DNA of 22,529 nucleotides, taken from IMG/VR virus record IMGVR_UViG_3300006734_000046, positions 1 to 22,529 of that record. The stretch is one strand, 5' to 3'. The DNA is from a virus. Under the pieces are notes generated by a model, which was not told the origin of the DNA, ran no database searches, and was given only the letters and a program-made list of their open reading frames with translations. Each line of letters begins with the position of its first letter. Position 1 is the first letter of the stretch. The translations under genes and the position numbers were made by a program. This document shows positions 1 through 7,373 of the stretch, in pieces.

Positions 1-621
1 GGTATTTAAATAACCATCTTCTATCCAAGCTTCATTTTCACAAGTATAAAATAAGTTAGGACAATCACAATCTACATTAGGATTAGGTCTCATCTTTAAA
101 GGAAGTAAAGATTTAAACTTTACAGTTTGCGAAGGACCAATAATCTGAATTAATTCAAATGGTTCATTCTTACAGTTAATAAAAACTCTAGGTGTATTAC
201 AAGTTGGACCATAAGGTAATAAAGGATCATAGCCTTCAGGTATATTACAATTACATCCTGAACCATTAACAACATGTTCTGTACAAGGATTTAATGTAGG
301 TGGTGTTTCTACATATGGAACTTCTTCAATATGTGTACCGCCCATATCATATCCTGTATGAATAGTCCTATCTAAGCAAAGCAAAGCATAGTTAAAAGAG
401 TAAAAGTTATCTGGTAACTTTGCTCTTCTATGTGTTACATCTAAAACAGTCTCTGCTGTTTGCTGTATTCTTAAACCTAAATCATAATTAATTCTTCTAG
501 CTGTTTTAATTAAGGTTTGAGGCTCAATCATTTCTTCCAAGTTATAATTTTGAAATTCTAATTGAACATCATCTAGAAGTTGATCAAAGGTTCTATATTT
601 TAAAGTATAATTAAAGTCCAT
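1..621 (-). CDS. Neck/ring protein, C-terminus cut by window edge (207 aa visible)
   Basis: The ATG is at 621-619, overlapping the previous stop by one base. The frame then runs open to the window edge. The start is helical (FDQLLDDVQLEFQNYNLEEM, then IEPQTLIKTARRINYDLGLRI), leading to LPDNFYSFNYALLCLD. A Cys-containing loop region follows (CTEHVVNGSGCNCNIPEGYD, PTCNTPRVFINCKN), then FELIQIIGPSQTVKFKSLLP and a last Cys group. About nine cysteines occur in 207 residues. The helix-plus-'LPDNFY' beginning resembles neck ring proteins of Bacteroidota/crAss-like phages as I remember them. It is a 5' fragment (minus strand), so length and C-terminus are unknown. Confidence 0.7.
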   Translation of the reverse strand, partial: MDFNYTLKYRTFDQLLDDVQLEFQNYNLEEMIEPQTLIKTARRINYDLGLRIQQTAETVLDVTHRRAKLPDNFYSFNYALLCLDRTIHTGYDMGGTHIEEVPYVETPPTLNPCTEHVVNGSGCNCNIPEGYDPLLPYGPTCNTPRVFINCKNEPFELIQIIGPSQTVKFKSLLPLKMRPNPNVDCDCPNLFYTCENEAWIEDGYLNT

Positions 622-1292
622 TATCTATGAGGATTTTGACTATCATCAGCTCCTGGATCATTAATCTTAAGAGTTAATGTAAGTTCGTTTAATACCATTT
701 GTTCTATCTCAGCAAAAAGATATTCTGGAAAAGGAAACTGTTGATCCTGTTTTATTGTACACTGTGCTTTTGGGTCACATAAAAAATCTCCAGTATCTCC
801 TTCAAAAATACCCTCTACTCTAATAGCATCCCAATCTACATTAGGAATATACAAGTATCCATTTAAATACCAGAAATAAGCTTTCTTATTATATTTAAAA
901 GTGCTTGATCTACTTATAGAAGTATAAGTTTTAGATTCTGTTTTATATAACTTAATAGTACCATCAATAGATGTTACAGCTCTTAATAAAGGTCCATATG
1001 TTCCTTCATAAGGTAATGGTAATTTTTCTTCAGTTCTTTTAAAGGTACATCCTGAGTAAATACCAGTACATCCTGCTTCTATCTTATCTACATCAATAAG
1101 TTCCATAAAAGGTAAAGTAGTAATAAGTCCACTAAGTCTCATTAGTTTATTTTTATCACTTTCTCTTTTAATAAGAGCTTTACCAAACTTTACAATGTTG
1201 TAGTATATTTGACGGTCTGTAACAAAAGGATCTTCTTTTACAGCTTTTAGAGTATTACGTATTCTAGATACACTTTCACCTACAGTTGTCAT
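621..1292 (-). CDS. Head-tail adaptor / ring protein candidate (223 aa)
   Basis: Helical N-terminus with DPFVTDRQIYYNIVKFGKAL (21-40), a beta-rich middle (IKLYKTESKTYTSI, then AYFWYLNGYLYIPN at about 138-151), and a C-terminal helix EYLFAEIEQMVLNELTLTL (190-208) followed by NDPGADDSQN. The alpha-beta-alpha plan matches the other adaptor candidate (233 aa), though with low sequence likeness. In crAss-like phages the neck is a stack of several such rings. Four cysteines occur in two pairs (C75/C82 and C172/C178). It overlaps the preceding gene by four bases and its stop shares one base with the next ATG (TAATG), so the three neck genes are coupled. Confidence 0.68.
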   Translation of the reverse strand: MTTVGESVSRIRNTLKAVKEDPFVTDRQIYYNIVKFGKALIKRESDKNKLMRLSGLITTLPFMELIDVDKIEAGCTGIYSGCTFKRTEEKLPLPYEGTYGPLLRAVTSIDGTIKLYKTESKTYTSISRSSTFKYNKKAYFWYLNGYLYIPNVDWDAIRVEGIFEGDTGDFLCDPKAQCTIKQDQQFPFPEYLFAEIEQMVLNELTLTLKINDPGADDSQNPHR

Positions 1293-1873
1293 ATCTCAAA
1301 GTCTTTATAGTTTTTACTATCTAATTCAGTTTTTTTAACAGCATATTGTTTTCTTGCCATTTTTACAAACTGTTCATTTATTTTTTTGTGTGGGTTAACT
1401 TCATGATACATAGTCCATCTTTTAGGATATTCTTCAGATACAGATCTTTTAAAGTTTCTGCAAGCAAAAAAGTTCCAACACTCTCTATTTTTGTAATGAT
1501 ACTTTTCTGAGTAAGAAGAATAAAATATTTTAGCTACATTACCATCTGTTTCCCAATTTTTATTTTCAACACTTGTGTTATACTCACTTGATGTTTTAAA
1601 ATCAAAATTATATTTCTTTACATTCTTACACGAACCTATAAAAATATAACCTATTCCTTCTGGTAATTGAACACCATCTCTGTTCTCAATTACCTCTGAC
1701 CAAACCTCCTCGTTAAAAAGCTTAATTATATTATTAAATTTAACTTTTGTAATATCTTTATACTTAGGATATTTCTTTTTAAATTTATTAATTAAAGTAT
1801 CTGTTACTAATACCTTGCCTTTTTGTCTAAATCTTGGAGCTTTAACATCAGGTTTCTTATAACTTTTTTTCAT
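1289..1873 (-). CDS. HU/IHF-like protein with C-terminal extension (194 aa)
   Basis: The core (residues 24-85) has two helices (TDTLINKFKKKYPK and KVKFNNIIKLFNEEVWSEVI) followed by VQLPEGIGYIFIGSCK. This fits the HU/IHF pattern of helices then a Val-x-Leu-Pro-Gly-x-Gly strand turn. The C-terminal half is aromatic and basic (YHYKNRECWNFFACRNFKRS, residues about 125-144), as I recall for the IHF-type proteins of crAss-like phages. It is strongly basic overall and opens MKKSYKKPDVKAPRF. It is the second HU/IHF-like protein in this window, the other sitting before the terminase. The ATG has an AT-rich leader after a terminator, and the stop overlaps the next gene by four bases (ATGA). Confidence 0.62.
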   Translation of the reverse strand: MKKSYKKPDVKAPRFRQKGKVLVTDTLINKFKKKYPKYKDITKVKFNNIIKLFNEEVWSEVIENRDGVQLPEGIGYIFIGSCKNVKKYNFDFKTSSEYNTSVENKNWETDGNVAKIFYSSYSEKYHYKNRECWNFFACRNFKRSVSEEYPKRWTMYHEVNPHKKINEQFVKMARKQYAVKKTELDSKNYKDFEI

Positions 1874-1879
1874 ACACTA

Positions 1880-1896
1880 TACTATTTAATATAGTA
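1880..1896. promoter_or_regulatory. Inverted repeat before the 194-aa gene
   Basis: TACTAT and ATAGTA (1880-1885 and 1891-1896) flank TTAAT, ending seven bases before the 194-aa ATG. On the minus strand it lies in TTTACTATATTAAATAG, an AT-rich promoter-like stretch downstream of the terminator. It could be an operator or simply the core of a promoter; a small AT palindrome can also arise by chance. Confidence 0.35.
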
Positions 1897-1930
1897 AATT
1901 TAACTGAATTTTTCAAGTATTCCTAGCAAT

Positions 1931-1960
1931 AAAAACAAAACCCCTACTGTTAGTAAGGGT
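1931..1960 (-). terminator. Rho-independent terminator after the fibre gene
   Basis: On the minus strand ACCCTTACT and AGTAGGGGT form a nine-base stem (one G-U pair) with an AAC loop (1940-1960), followed by TTTTGTTTTT (1940-1931). It lies in the 152-base gap between the 446-aa and 194-aa genes. The 194-aa gene therefore probably has its own promoter. Confidence 0.85.
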
Positions 1961-1973
1961 TCTGTTCTTGTTA

Positions 1974-2000
1974 GTCGTAGAAAAACCAACAAACCACGAC
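1974..2000 (-). other. Second hairpin in the 3' UTR
   Basis: GTCGT (1974-1978) pairs with ACGAC (1996-2000), enclosing the plus-strand sequence AAAAACCAACAAACC. The pairing is short and shares bases with the hairpin at 1998-2013, so only one can form at a time. Confidence 0.35.
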
Positions 2001-2013
2001 ATATTTTTATGTC
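1998..2013 (-). other. Small hairpin in the 3' UTR after the fibre gene
   Basis: GACATA and TATGTC (1998-2003 and 2008-2013) pair around a four-base AT loop, 12 bases beyond the 446-aa stop. It partly competes with the next hairpin, so it may be alternative structure. Confidence 0.45.
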
Positions 2014-2025
2014 TGACAAATATTA

Positions 2026-3366
2026 TTACATAGATGCTATAGCAGTTTGAATATCTGTTAAAGTAACTGTACTAGGTAAAGGATATGAAGCTTGAATAAC
2101 TATTTGAAACCCACCCAACTCATCTGATTGTTTTCCATCAAAACTAAATGGATAAGTTTGTCCTGTATCTATACCTGTATATACTATTGATCCTGCTAAA
2201 ACTGAAGCTGCATAATCTATATTTTCATAAGTTAAAATTGCATCTCCTAATGAATGTTTACCAACTAAATGATAAGCTTCTGAATTTCTTTGTGTATTAG
2301 CACCACCTGGTGTTGAAACTATATTTCTTGCAGAGTCATCTATATCTTTTTGTGTAGATATAACTATTTTACCATCACTTCCTAAAGTTGTATTTAATAT
2401 AGATGTAAGTGTATATTCTACAGTTGGTGTTGCTCCTCCATTAACCATACATGCTCTATTAGAAATATTATTTCTGTCATTTAATCTTACAATTCTGTCA
2501 GGTCTTAAATTTACAGGTATAATAGGTTCTAATGTAATCATACCTTGTTGATCAGTTGTAATATTCATTCCTCCTCCTGCTGTTGTCCAAACATTTTTAT
2601 CTGAAGTTGGTAATGGGTAATCACTATAAAGTGTTATAAGATTTCCTGGAGCACCTGGATTATCTAAAGGAACAATATATTGACCTTGAATAAATACAAC
2701 TCTATCTACTACTCTTAATTCAAAAGATGGTCTACCTACAATAGGTGCAACCCCAAATGTTCCATTAAAATTAGGAATAGCTACCCAACCTGAATCATAT
2801 ATGTTTGAAAATACATTTTGTTGTGTAACACCTGTTCCTGTAAAAGCTATAGTTAAATCAGTACCATCATCTGTAATAGAAACATCAGTTCCTCCTACAA
2901 GACCTTTTGTTGTTAAAGTTGGTCCTGTTCCATCTTTTACAATAGATTCACTTGAAACAGATCCATCACTAGCTAAAGTAACAGTAGGTAAAGCAGCAAT
3001 AGCATCACAAAAATAAGTTACTATTAAAGGTAAAGCATCTACTACACTAGTTCCTTGAAGTACTACTAAATCTTCACCACATGTAATATTTGAAGGTACA
3101 TCTGGAGCACTACCTGCACAAAAGTATGCAGTAATTTGAGATAAAGCATCTTGTACTGTATCACCTGTTTCTACAACAGTATCTGGTCCACAAATAATAC
3201 TTGCTCCATTATATATTAAACACTGACTATCAAATACTTCTGAACATGGTTGTTCATCAGGACATGCATCAGGTGTTGGACATGGATCGGGTGTAGTTAA
3301 ATAATCAGTCTTACAACCACAACTTAAATTACTACACTTACTTTTATGTGAATTACTATAATACAT
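2026..3366 (-). CDS. Fibre-like virion protein with Cys-rich anchor (446 aa)
   Basis: The N-terminus has CSNLSCGCKTDYLTTPDPCP and then CPDEQPCSE (residues 11-42), a CxC/PCP anchor I recall at the start of many phage fibre-region proteins. Two Cys-helix modules follow, C49-C83 (QCLIYNGASIICG and GDTVQDALSQITAYFC) and C96-C120, like those of the preceding gene. Residues 125-180 are a Thr/Gly-rich repeat-like shaft. The C-terminal 260 residues are beta-rich, with ELRVVDRVVFIQGQYIVPL (217-235) resembling fibre-tip strands. It is probably a tail or head fibre, perhaps a receptor-binding partner of the 452-aa protein, whose stop lies upstream with an 11-base gap. The gene ends just before a structured UTR and terminator. 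Confidence 0.72.
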   Translation of the reverse strand: MYYSNSHKSKCSNLSCGCKTDYLTTPDPCPTPDACPDEQPCSEVFDSQCLIYNGASIICGPDTVVETGDTVQDALSQITAYFCAGSAPDVPSNITCGEDLVVLQGTSVVDALPLIVTYFCDAIAALPTVTLASDGSVSSESIVKDGTGPTLTTKGLVGGTDVSITDDGTDLTIAFTGTGVTQQNVFSNIYDSGWVAIPNFNGTFGVAPIVGRPSFELRVVDRVVFIQGQYIVPLDNPGAPGNLITLYSDYPLPTSDKNVWTTAGGGMNITTDQQGMITLEPIIPVNLRPDRIVRLNDRNNISNRACMVNGGATPTVEYTLTSILNTTLGSDGKIVISTQKDIDDSARNIVSTPGGANTQRNSEAYHLVGKHSLGDAILTYENIDYAASVLAGSIVYTGIDTGQTYPFSFDGKQSDELGGFQIVIQASYPLPSTVTLTDIQTAIASM

Positions 3367-3377
3367 AGTTAATTAAT

Positions 3378-4736
3378 TTATATTTCTTTTACATATAATT
3401 GAGCTCTATTCAAGAATCCTGTAGCAGCAGTTGCATCTGTTTTAAACTTTAATGATACGCTATCACCTGCTGGTAAAGTTCCTCTCCAGAATATAGCAGA
3501 ATTTTTAATCATATTTACTTGAATATTATCTCCAGCAACTCCGCCACCAGCAAGCTCTATAAAAATAACACTCCTACCTCCATAGGTTTCATACTCTACT
3601 GTATCAGCTCCACCAGAAGTAGTTACAATAGCTCCATCAACCCAATCTGAATAAGTATCTGAAGATGTCACATCAGCTTTACCTGAATCAAAACTAGCAT
3701 GTACTTCAATCTCAATATCACTACCTGTTATATTTAAGTACGATAAAGTACCATAACCAGCAGGGAAATGATATGTATTTGGTAAAGTGCTTAATTTTAA
3801 ATCTACAGCACCTGTTGCATTAAGATATTGATTAACTCCTGCTGCTACGGGTGCAGTTTCAACAGTAAATGTTGTTAAACCACCTACGTTAGCAGAAGAT
3901 ACATTAATACCTGTACCAGCAACTACATCATATTCTCTAGCTCTTAGATCACATAATGCTATCCATAGGTTTCTAACTGCATCAGCAATTGTAGCACCTG
4001 TATTGTAAGTAGGGTATGCAGCAACCATACTTGTTCCAGGATTTGCTATTGAACCATCTGTAGTAGCAATACACTGTGCTGCAACAGCTGCTACTAAATC
4101 TGCATTATCACCTAAAGTTGTACTTATAGGACACCATACAGCATTAATAAATTCTTCAAGGATTACATCTATATCTTCAGTAGAACCTGAAATAAGAGAA
4201 CCTATATCACAACCAATTGTAAATTGTGGTAATACAAATACTGGAGGTGGTGCTGTTTCTAAAGCAGTCACCCTACCATCTAAACTAGTAATTGATGCGT
4301 TAATTACTGATAACTCATCGAGTATATCACAAATTTGTTCTCCTAAATATACTGCATAGTCAGTAACTAACATTTGAGTAGTTATACCAAAACACGATGC
4401 TGGTGTAACATATAAGTTTACATCACTAGGTGTGCTTGGTGTATCAGGATTAGCTGGTGTTGTATCACAACATTCACATATTTTTTCAATAAGTGCTTGT
4501 ATTAATTCTTCAAAAGTTTTAGGAGCACATCCATTTAATGTTAAACAAGATAAATCATAGTTATCTACATTTAATGTATCTAATATGGTACAGAACTCTG
4601 TTGCAAGTTTATATACAACGTCTGTTACGGTGTCACCTTTACACAAGCTTAAGCAAGGTATATCAGGTCCATTCCATATCACACAATTTGATGATGTAGG
4701 TGAACAAGGTGAGTTATCTAAATTTACAGGCTTCAT
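3378..4736 (-). CDS. Fibre-like virion protein with repeated Cys-helix modules (452 aa)
   Basis: The first 270 residues are a chain of about five modules, each opened by a cysteine strand and closed by a helix ending in Cys: C18-C49 (CVIWNGPDIPCLSLC, then GDTVTDVVYKLATEFC), C64-C90, C115-C136, C176-C202 and C222-C262. Residues 139-160 (ELSVINASITSLDGRVTALE) are a short coiled coil of the kind found in trimeric fibres. The rest is a Gly/Thr-rich beta domain ending FLNRAQLYVKEI. Layout (helical N-terminal chain, coiled coil, beta tip) fits a trimeric head or tail fibre that contacts the host surface. The next gene uses the same module. No enzyme motif is visible. Confidence 0.72.
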   Translation of the reverse strand: MKPVNLDNSPCSPTSSNCVIWNGPDIPCLSLCKGDTVTDVVYKLATEFCTILDTLNVDNYDLSCLTLNGCAPKTFEELIQALIEKICECCDTTPANPDTPSTPSDVNLYVTPASCFGITTQMLVTDYAVYLGEQICDILDELSVINASITSLDGRVTALETAPPPVFVLPQFTIGCDIGSLISGSTEDIDVILEEFINAVWCPISTTLGDNADLVAAVAAQCIATTDGSIANPGTSMVAAYPTYNTGATIADAVRNLWIALCDLRAREYDVVAGTGINVSSANVGGLTTFTVETAPVAAGVNQYLNATGAVDLKLSTLPNTYHFPAGYGTLSYLNITGSDIEIEVHASFDSGKADVTSSDTYSDWVDGAIVTTSGGADTVEYETYGGRSVIFIELAGGGVAGDNIQVNMIKNSAIFWRGTLPAGDSVSLKFKTDATAATGFLNRAQLYVKEI

Positions 4737-4771
4737 AATATAATATACTAAATTTTATTCATTTTTACTAA

Positions 4772-6610
4772 TTAAGCTTCTGGTTCTGGACATTCTGTAT
4801 AATATATAGTACTACTTATATAACCACATCCTCCACAATTACTACTAGTTTCTGTACATTCATAATCAGGATCATTAAGAACATCTAACATTAGAAGATT
4901 AAAATCAATTTCTCTTTTATAAAGATCTTCCTCATCACAACAATCAGATATTCCATACCTAGATTGTAAAACTTCTTTATATAAAAGCTCTGAATAAGAG
5001 CAAACTATTTTTTCATATTTATCTGCTGAACAAACTGGAGTGTCATATCCAGGTTTTACTTTTCTTGCAGGTTGAGGTATACTAGGACATTCACCACCAG
5101 TACACGTACCTAATTCATATATATTAGTAGCATTAGCATCTGCAAAACCAATCATACAAGTTCTTTCTGATCTTGCACCTGGTTGAACAACTTCTGTAAA
5201 TGCTTCTAGTCCATCACATCCTATATATCTTAAAGCAACTGCTATCTCACTTCCATTAACAGCTGAAGAACAAATACACTTAGGTAAACATTCTTCACAA
5301 GTATCTAAACAATCAGCTATAATTAATGAAAATACAGGAGGAGTTACTTCTGGACATTCATCAGCTTCTGAAACAGTATAACAAAATACTTCATCATCTA
5401 TAACTACTTGTAGAGTCTTACCAACATAATTACCTAGAAGAGTCCCTGAATAAGTAGTTTCTTCTAATGTTAAGCAATCTGTTAATGTATAACATGGTGG
5501 TACTTCAAGTATTCTACAATCTTCACAAGATTGAAAAGTATTAGTTACTGCATATTCTACAACATCTCTATCAGGACATTCAGTTAATTCTAAAGTCCAA
5601 CAGTTATCAAAGTCACCAATAGATGTAGGTACTCTTCCTGGAATAATTATATCACCAGGTTCTATACTTAATGAATTAGTAGCTCCTATTTGACTTGGAT
5701 TAGTAACATTTAAAATAAATGTTAATTCACTGTCAAAACAGTTTGTAGCTAAATAACAAGTGTTTTGACAACTAGGACAATCCTCATATGGTCCATCAGT
5801 TACTGTTACAGATATTGGGTCTATACAATCACCTTCATTAATTTCTACAAAGAAACATTCATCTGAACCATCTATTCTAATGTATTGACCATTATATTCA
5901 AATAAATTAGTAGTTGTAGTTACAACTTGATTTGCAGTTCCACAAGAAGTATTTTGTGCAGCAATAGCATTAAAACTTCCTCCAGTATTTAAAACATAAC
6001 CAAGAGGATCTCCTGGAAACATGCTAATATTATTTGGACAGTCATCTGTATTTTTACTAGTAAACAGTATTGTTCCACCATTTGGTGTTCCTGTTATACT
6101 TGCTATTTCACGTATTTTCCAAACACCTACACCAGCATCTTGTGATAACTCAAAGAAAGCACCTGTAGGACCTCCACCATCTACAAGTTCAAATTGCCAA
6201 AATGGCTGCATGTTAGGAAAACTACCAGTTGCAATTGTTAACTGTGCAGTACCAAAACCAGAAAGATTGTCTATTCTTATATCAATGCAATCACATGTAG
6301 TATTACAACTAGTTAAAGTATAACAACCACATTCATTAGTTGGACATAAAACATTATCACAATCATTGTTATCTGCTACTATATACGCTGTATCTGGATC
6401 ATAAGGTCCTCCTCCTGCAGCTCCACCAAAAGTAGGTTCATTTGGAAATGAAGGTGTTCCAAAACCTAAAGCTAATACTACAGTATAACACAAACCATTG
6501 TATATAACAGTTTGTCCACCGCTATAATTACTTGGATTATCTGCTATGAATTGTAAAGTATCTAATTCTTCACAACAAGGATTAAAATTAATAACGGTAT
6601 ATGCTGCCAT
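4772..6610 (-). CDS. Extremely Cys-rich modular virion protein (612 aa)
   Basis: About 43 of 612 residues are cysteine. Three modules start with CY-(T/L)-L/A-x-x-C: CYTLTSC (96-102), CYLATNC (285-291) and CYTLTDC (373-379). Each later has an aromatic Cys strand (ECFFVEI near 251, CWTLELTEC at 337-345, CYTVSEADEC at 410-419) and a closing CxxC-type pair (CPSC 278-281, CEDC 362-365, CEEC 438-441). A conserved C-terminal part begins RKVKPGYDTPVCSADKYEKI (516-535) and continues with RYGISDCCDEEDLYKRE. I recall this CYxL-module type from other environmental and Bacteroidota phages. It is probably an exposed tail or fibre-hub protein. Cytoplasmic cysteines make metal binding or post-lysis disulphides equally possible. 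Confidence 0.75.
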   Translation of the reverse strand: MAAYTVINFNPCCEELDTLQFIADNPSNYSGGQTVIYNGLCYTVVLALGFGTPSFPNEPTFGGAAGGGPYDPDTAYIVADNNDCDNVLCPTNECGCYTLTSCNTTCDCIDIRIDNLSGFGTAQLTIATGSFPNMQPFWQFELVDGGGPTGAFFELSQDAGVGVWKIREIASITGTPNGGTILFTSKNTDDCPNNISMFPGDPLGYVLNTGGSFNAIAAQNTSCGTANQVVTTTTNLFEYNGQYIRIDGSDECFFVEINEGDCIDPISVTVTDGPYEDCPSCQNTCYLATNCFDSELTFILNVTNPSQIGATNSLSIEPGDIIIPGRVPTSIGDFDNCWTLELTECPDRDVVEYAVTNTFQSCEDCRILEVPPCYTLTDCLTLEETTYSGTLLGNYVGKTLQVVIDDEVFCYTVSEADECPEVTPPVFSLIIADCLDTCEECLPKCICSSAVNGSEIAVALRYIGCDGLEAFTEVVQPGARSERTCMIGFADANATNIYELGTCTGGECPSIPQPARKVKPGYDTPVCSADKYEKIVCSYSELLYKEVLQSRYGISDCCDEEDLYKREIDFNLLMLDVLNDPDYECTETSSNCGGCGYISSTIYYTECPEPEA

Positions 6611-6613
6611 TTA

Positions 6614-6736
6614 TTATTTTTTTAATGATGCCTCATACTGTTTAACGCATGCTGCACAACAAGACTTACCATCTGATGCTTTTCTTTTTTTACATCCACA
6701 ATTTAAAGCCTTTCCACAATTTCCACATTTACTCAT
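6614..6736 (-). CDS. Cys-rich zinc-ribbon-like microprotein (40 aa)
   Basis: An intact short frame from ATG (6736-6734) to TAA (6616-6614) fills the gap between the 180-aa and 612-aa genes. It begins MSKCGNCGKALNCGCKKRK and then carries SCCAACVKQYEASLKK. Seven cysteines are arranged C4-xx-C7, C13-x-C15, C26-C27-xx-C30, and about nine lysines/arginines are present. CxxC plus CCxxC suggests one or two structural zinc sites. It is flanked by tight spacing (three bases to the 612-aa start) and has an AACCAAC leader, both supporting a real gene. It shares its cysteine habit with the neighbouring virion proteins. Function unknown; a metal-binding linker or redox partner for them is a guess. Confidence 0.7.
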   Translation of the reverse strand: MSKCGNCGKALNCGCKKRKASDGKSCCAACVKQYEASLKK

Positions 6737-6746
6737 TTTCGTTGGT
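6737..6746 (-). promoter_or_regulatory. AACCAAC element before the 40-aa gene start
   Basis: The minus strand reads AAAACCAACGAAAATG, with the core four bases before the ATG. It is the third copy of this element; a purine-rich Shine-Dalgarno site is absent. Confidence 0.4.
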
Positions 6747-6757
6747 TTTAAAAATGT

Positions 6758-7300
6758 TTAACAATTCTTACATTCAAGTTTATTTAAAAGTTTAATAGCA
6801 TAGTTATAAAGACTCATACCTTTTTGTACTTCATGGCATGTTTCTACTTTTGCTACTGCAGCATCTAAATAACTTTTAATTGTTCTGAGTTTATCTAATT
6901 TATCTTTAGTTTTCTTGCTTGGTTCACAATCAGCTAAATCTAAATCACATAAAGCCTTTCTGTATCTATTTAATGCTTTACTTATTCTTAAATGATTATA
7001 CTCTACGTATACTACATCATTAGGAGATACGCTATATTTAATAACATATACTCCGTCAGGTAAAGCTAAATAACTACTATCACAGTTTTCAGTTTGTAAT
7101 TGTAAATCACAAGCTGTTATAACTACATTATCTCCAGGTGTAAAATCTAATTGTATAGAATATCCAAAACCTGGGACAGTTACATTTAAAGTTGGACAAG
7201 TTAAAGGTACTAAGTTAGAATATACACTAGTATCAAGTATTTTCATGATACATGTATTCAATACTGTTGGAACCTCTAAACTTAATACATGATTTGCCAT
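6758..7300 (-). CDS. Conserved small virion-module protein (180 aa)
   Basis: The first 100 residues form a beta-rich domain with strands LNVTVPGFGYSIQLDF, GDNVVITACDLQ and GVYVIKYSVSPNDVVYVEY. A helical Cys-containing C-terminal part (residues 105-180) follows, with RISKALNRYRKALCDLDLADC and ending NKLECKNC. Nine cysteines are present. The N-terminal fold resembles small adaptor or fibre-hub domains, but I do not recognise the family. Its position between the 547-aa virion protein and the Cys-rich 612-aa protein suggests a virion component. The ATG is close behind a strong terminator, which predicts lower expression than the preceding gene. Confidence 0.75.
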   Translation of the reverse strand: MANHVLSLEVPTVLNTCIMKILDTSVYSNLVPLTCPTLNVTVPGFGYSIQLDFTPGDNVVITACDLQLQTENCDSSYLALPDGVYVIKYSVSPNDVVYVEYNHLRISKALNRYRKALCDLDLADCEPSKKTKDKLDKLRTIKSYLDAAVAKVETCHEVQKGMSLYNYAIKLLNKLECKNC

Positions 7301-7311
7301 AATATTTTAAA

Positions 7312-7349
7312 TAAAAAAAGGAGAGGAGAGATAACCTCTCACTCTCCTT
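7312..7349 (-). terminator. Rho-independent terminator after the 547-aa gene
   Basis: On the minus strand AAGGAGAG-(T bulge)-GAGAG pairs with CTCTC-CTCTCCTT around a five-base loop (7318-7330 and 7336-7349), followed by TTTTTTTATTT. It is strong. Its T-tract ends only about 11 bases before the ATG of the next (180-aa) gene, so that gene must depend on read-through or processing. Confidence 0.85.
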
Positions 7350-7373
7350 ATAATTAGAATTTCACTCTATTTA

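Noticed and set aside
1874-2025. tRNA gene in the gap after the 446-aa gene
   Set aside because: The hairpins do not form a cloverleaf, and the best one has a terminator T-tract.
2801-3016. Plus-strand open frame (71 codons)
   Set aside because: It lies fully opposite the fibre-like 446-aa gene, has no start-site signal or recognisable content, and follows the antisense codon pattern.
2026-4736. Diversity-generating retroelement acting on the fibre genes
   Set aside because: No reverse transcriptase, template repeat or A-biased variable repeat was seen in the window.
6021-6323. Plus-strand open frame (100 codons)
   Set aside because: It lies within the 612-aa Cys-rich gene on the opposite strand and shows no domain; the minus-strand frame has modular Cys repeats and is clearly the real one.
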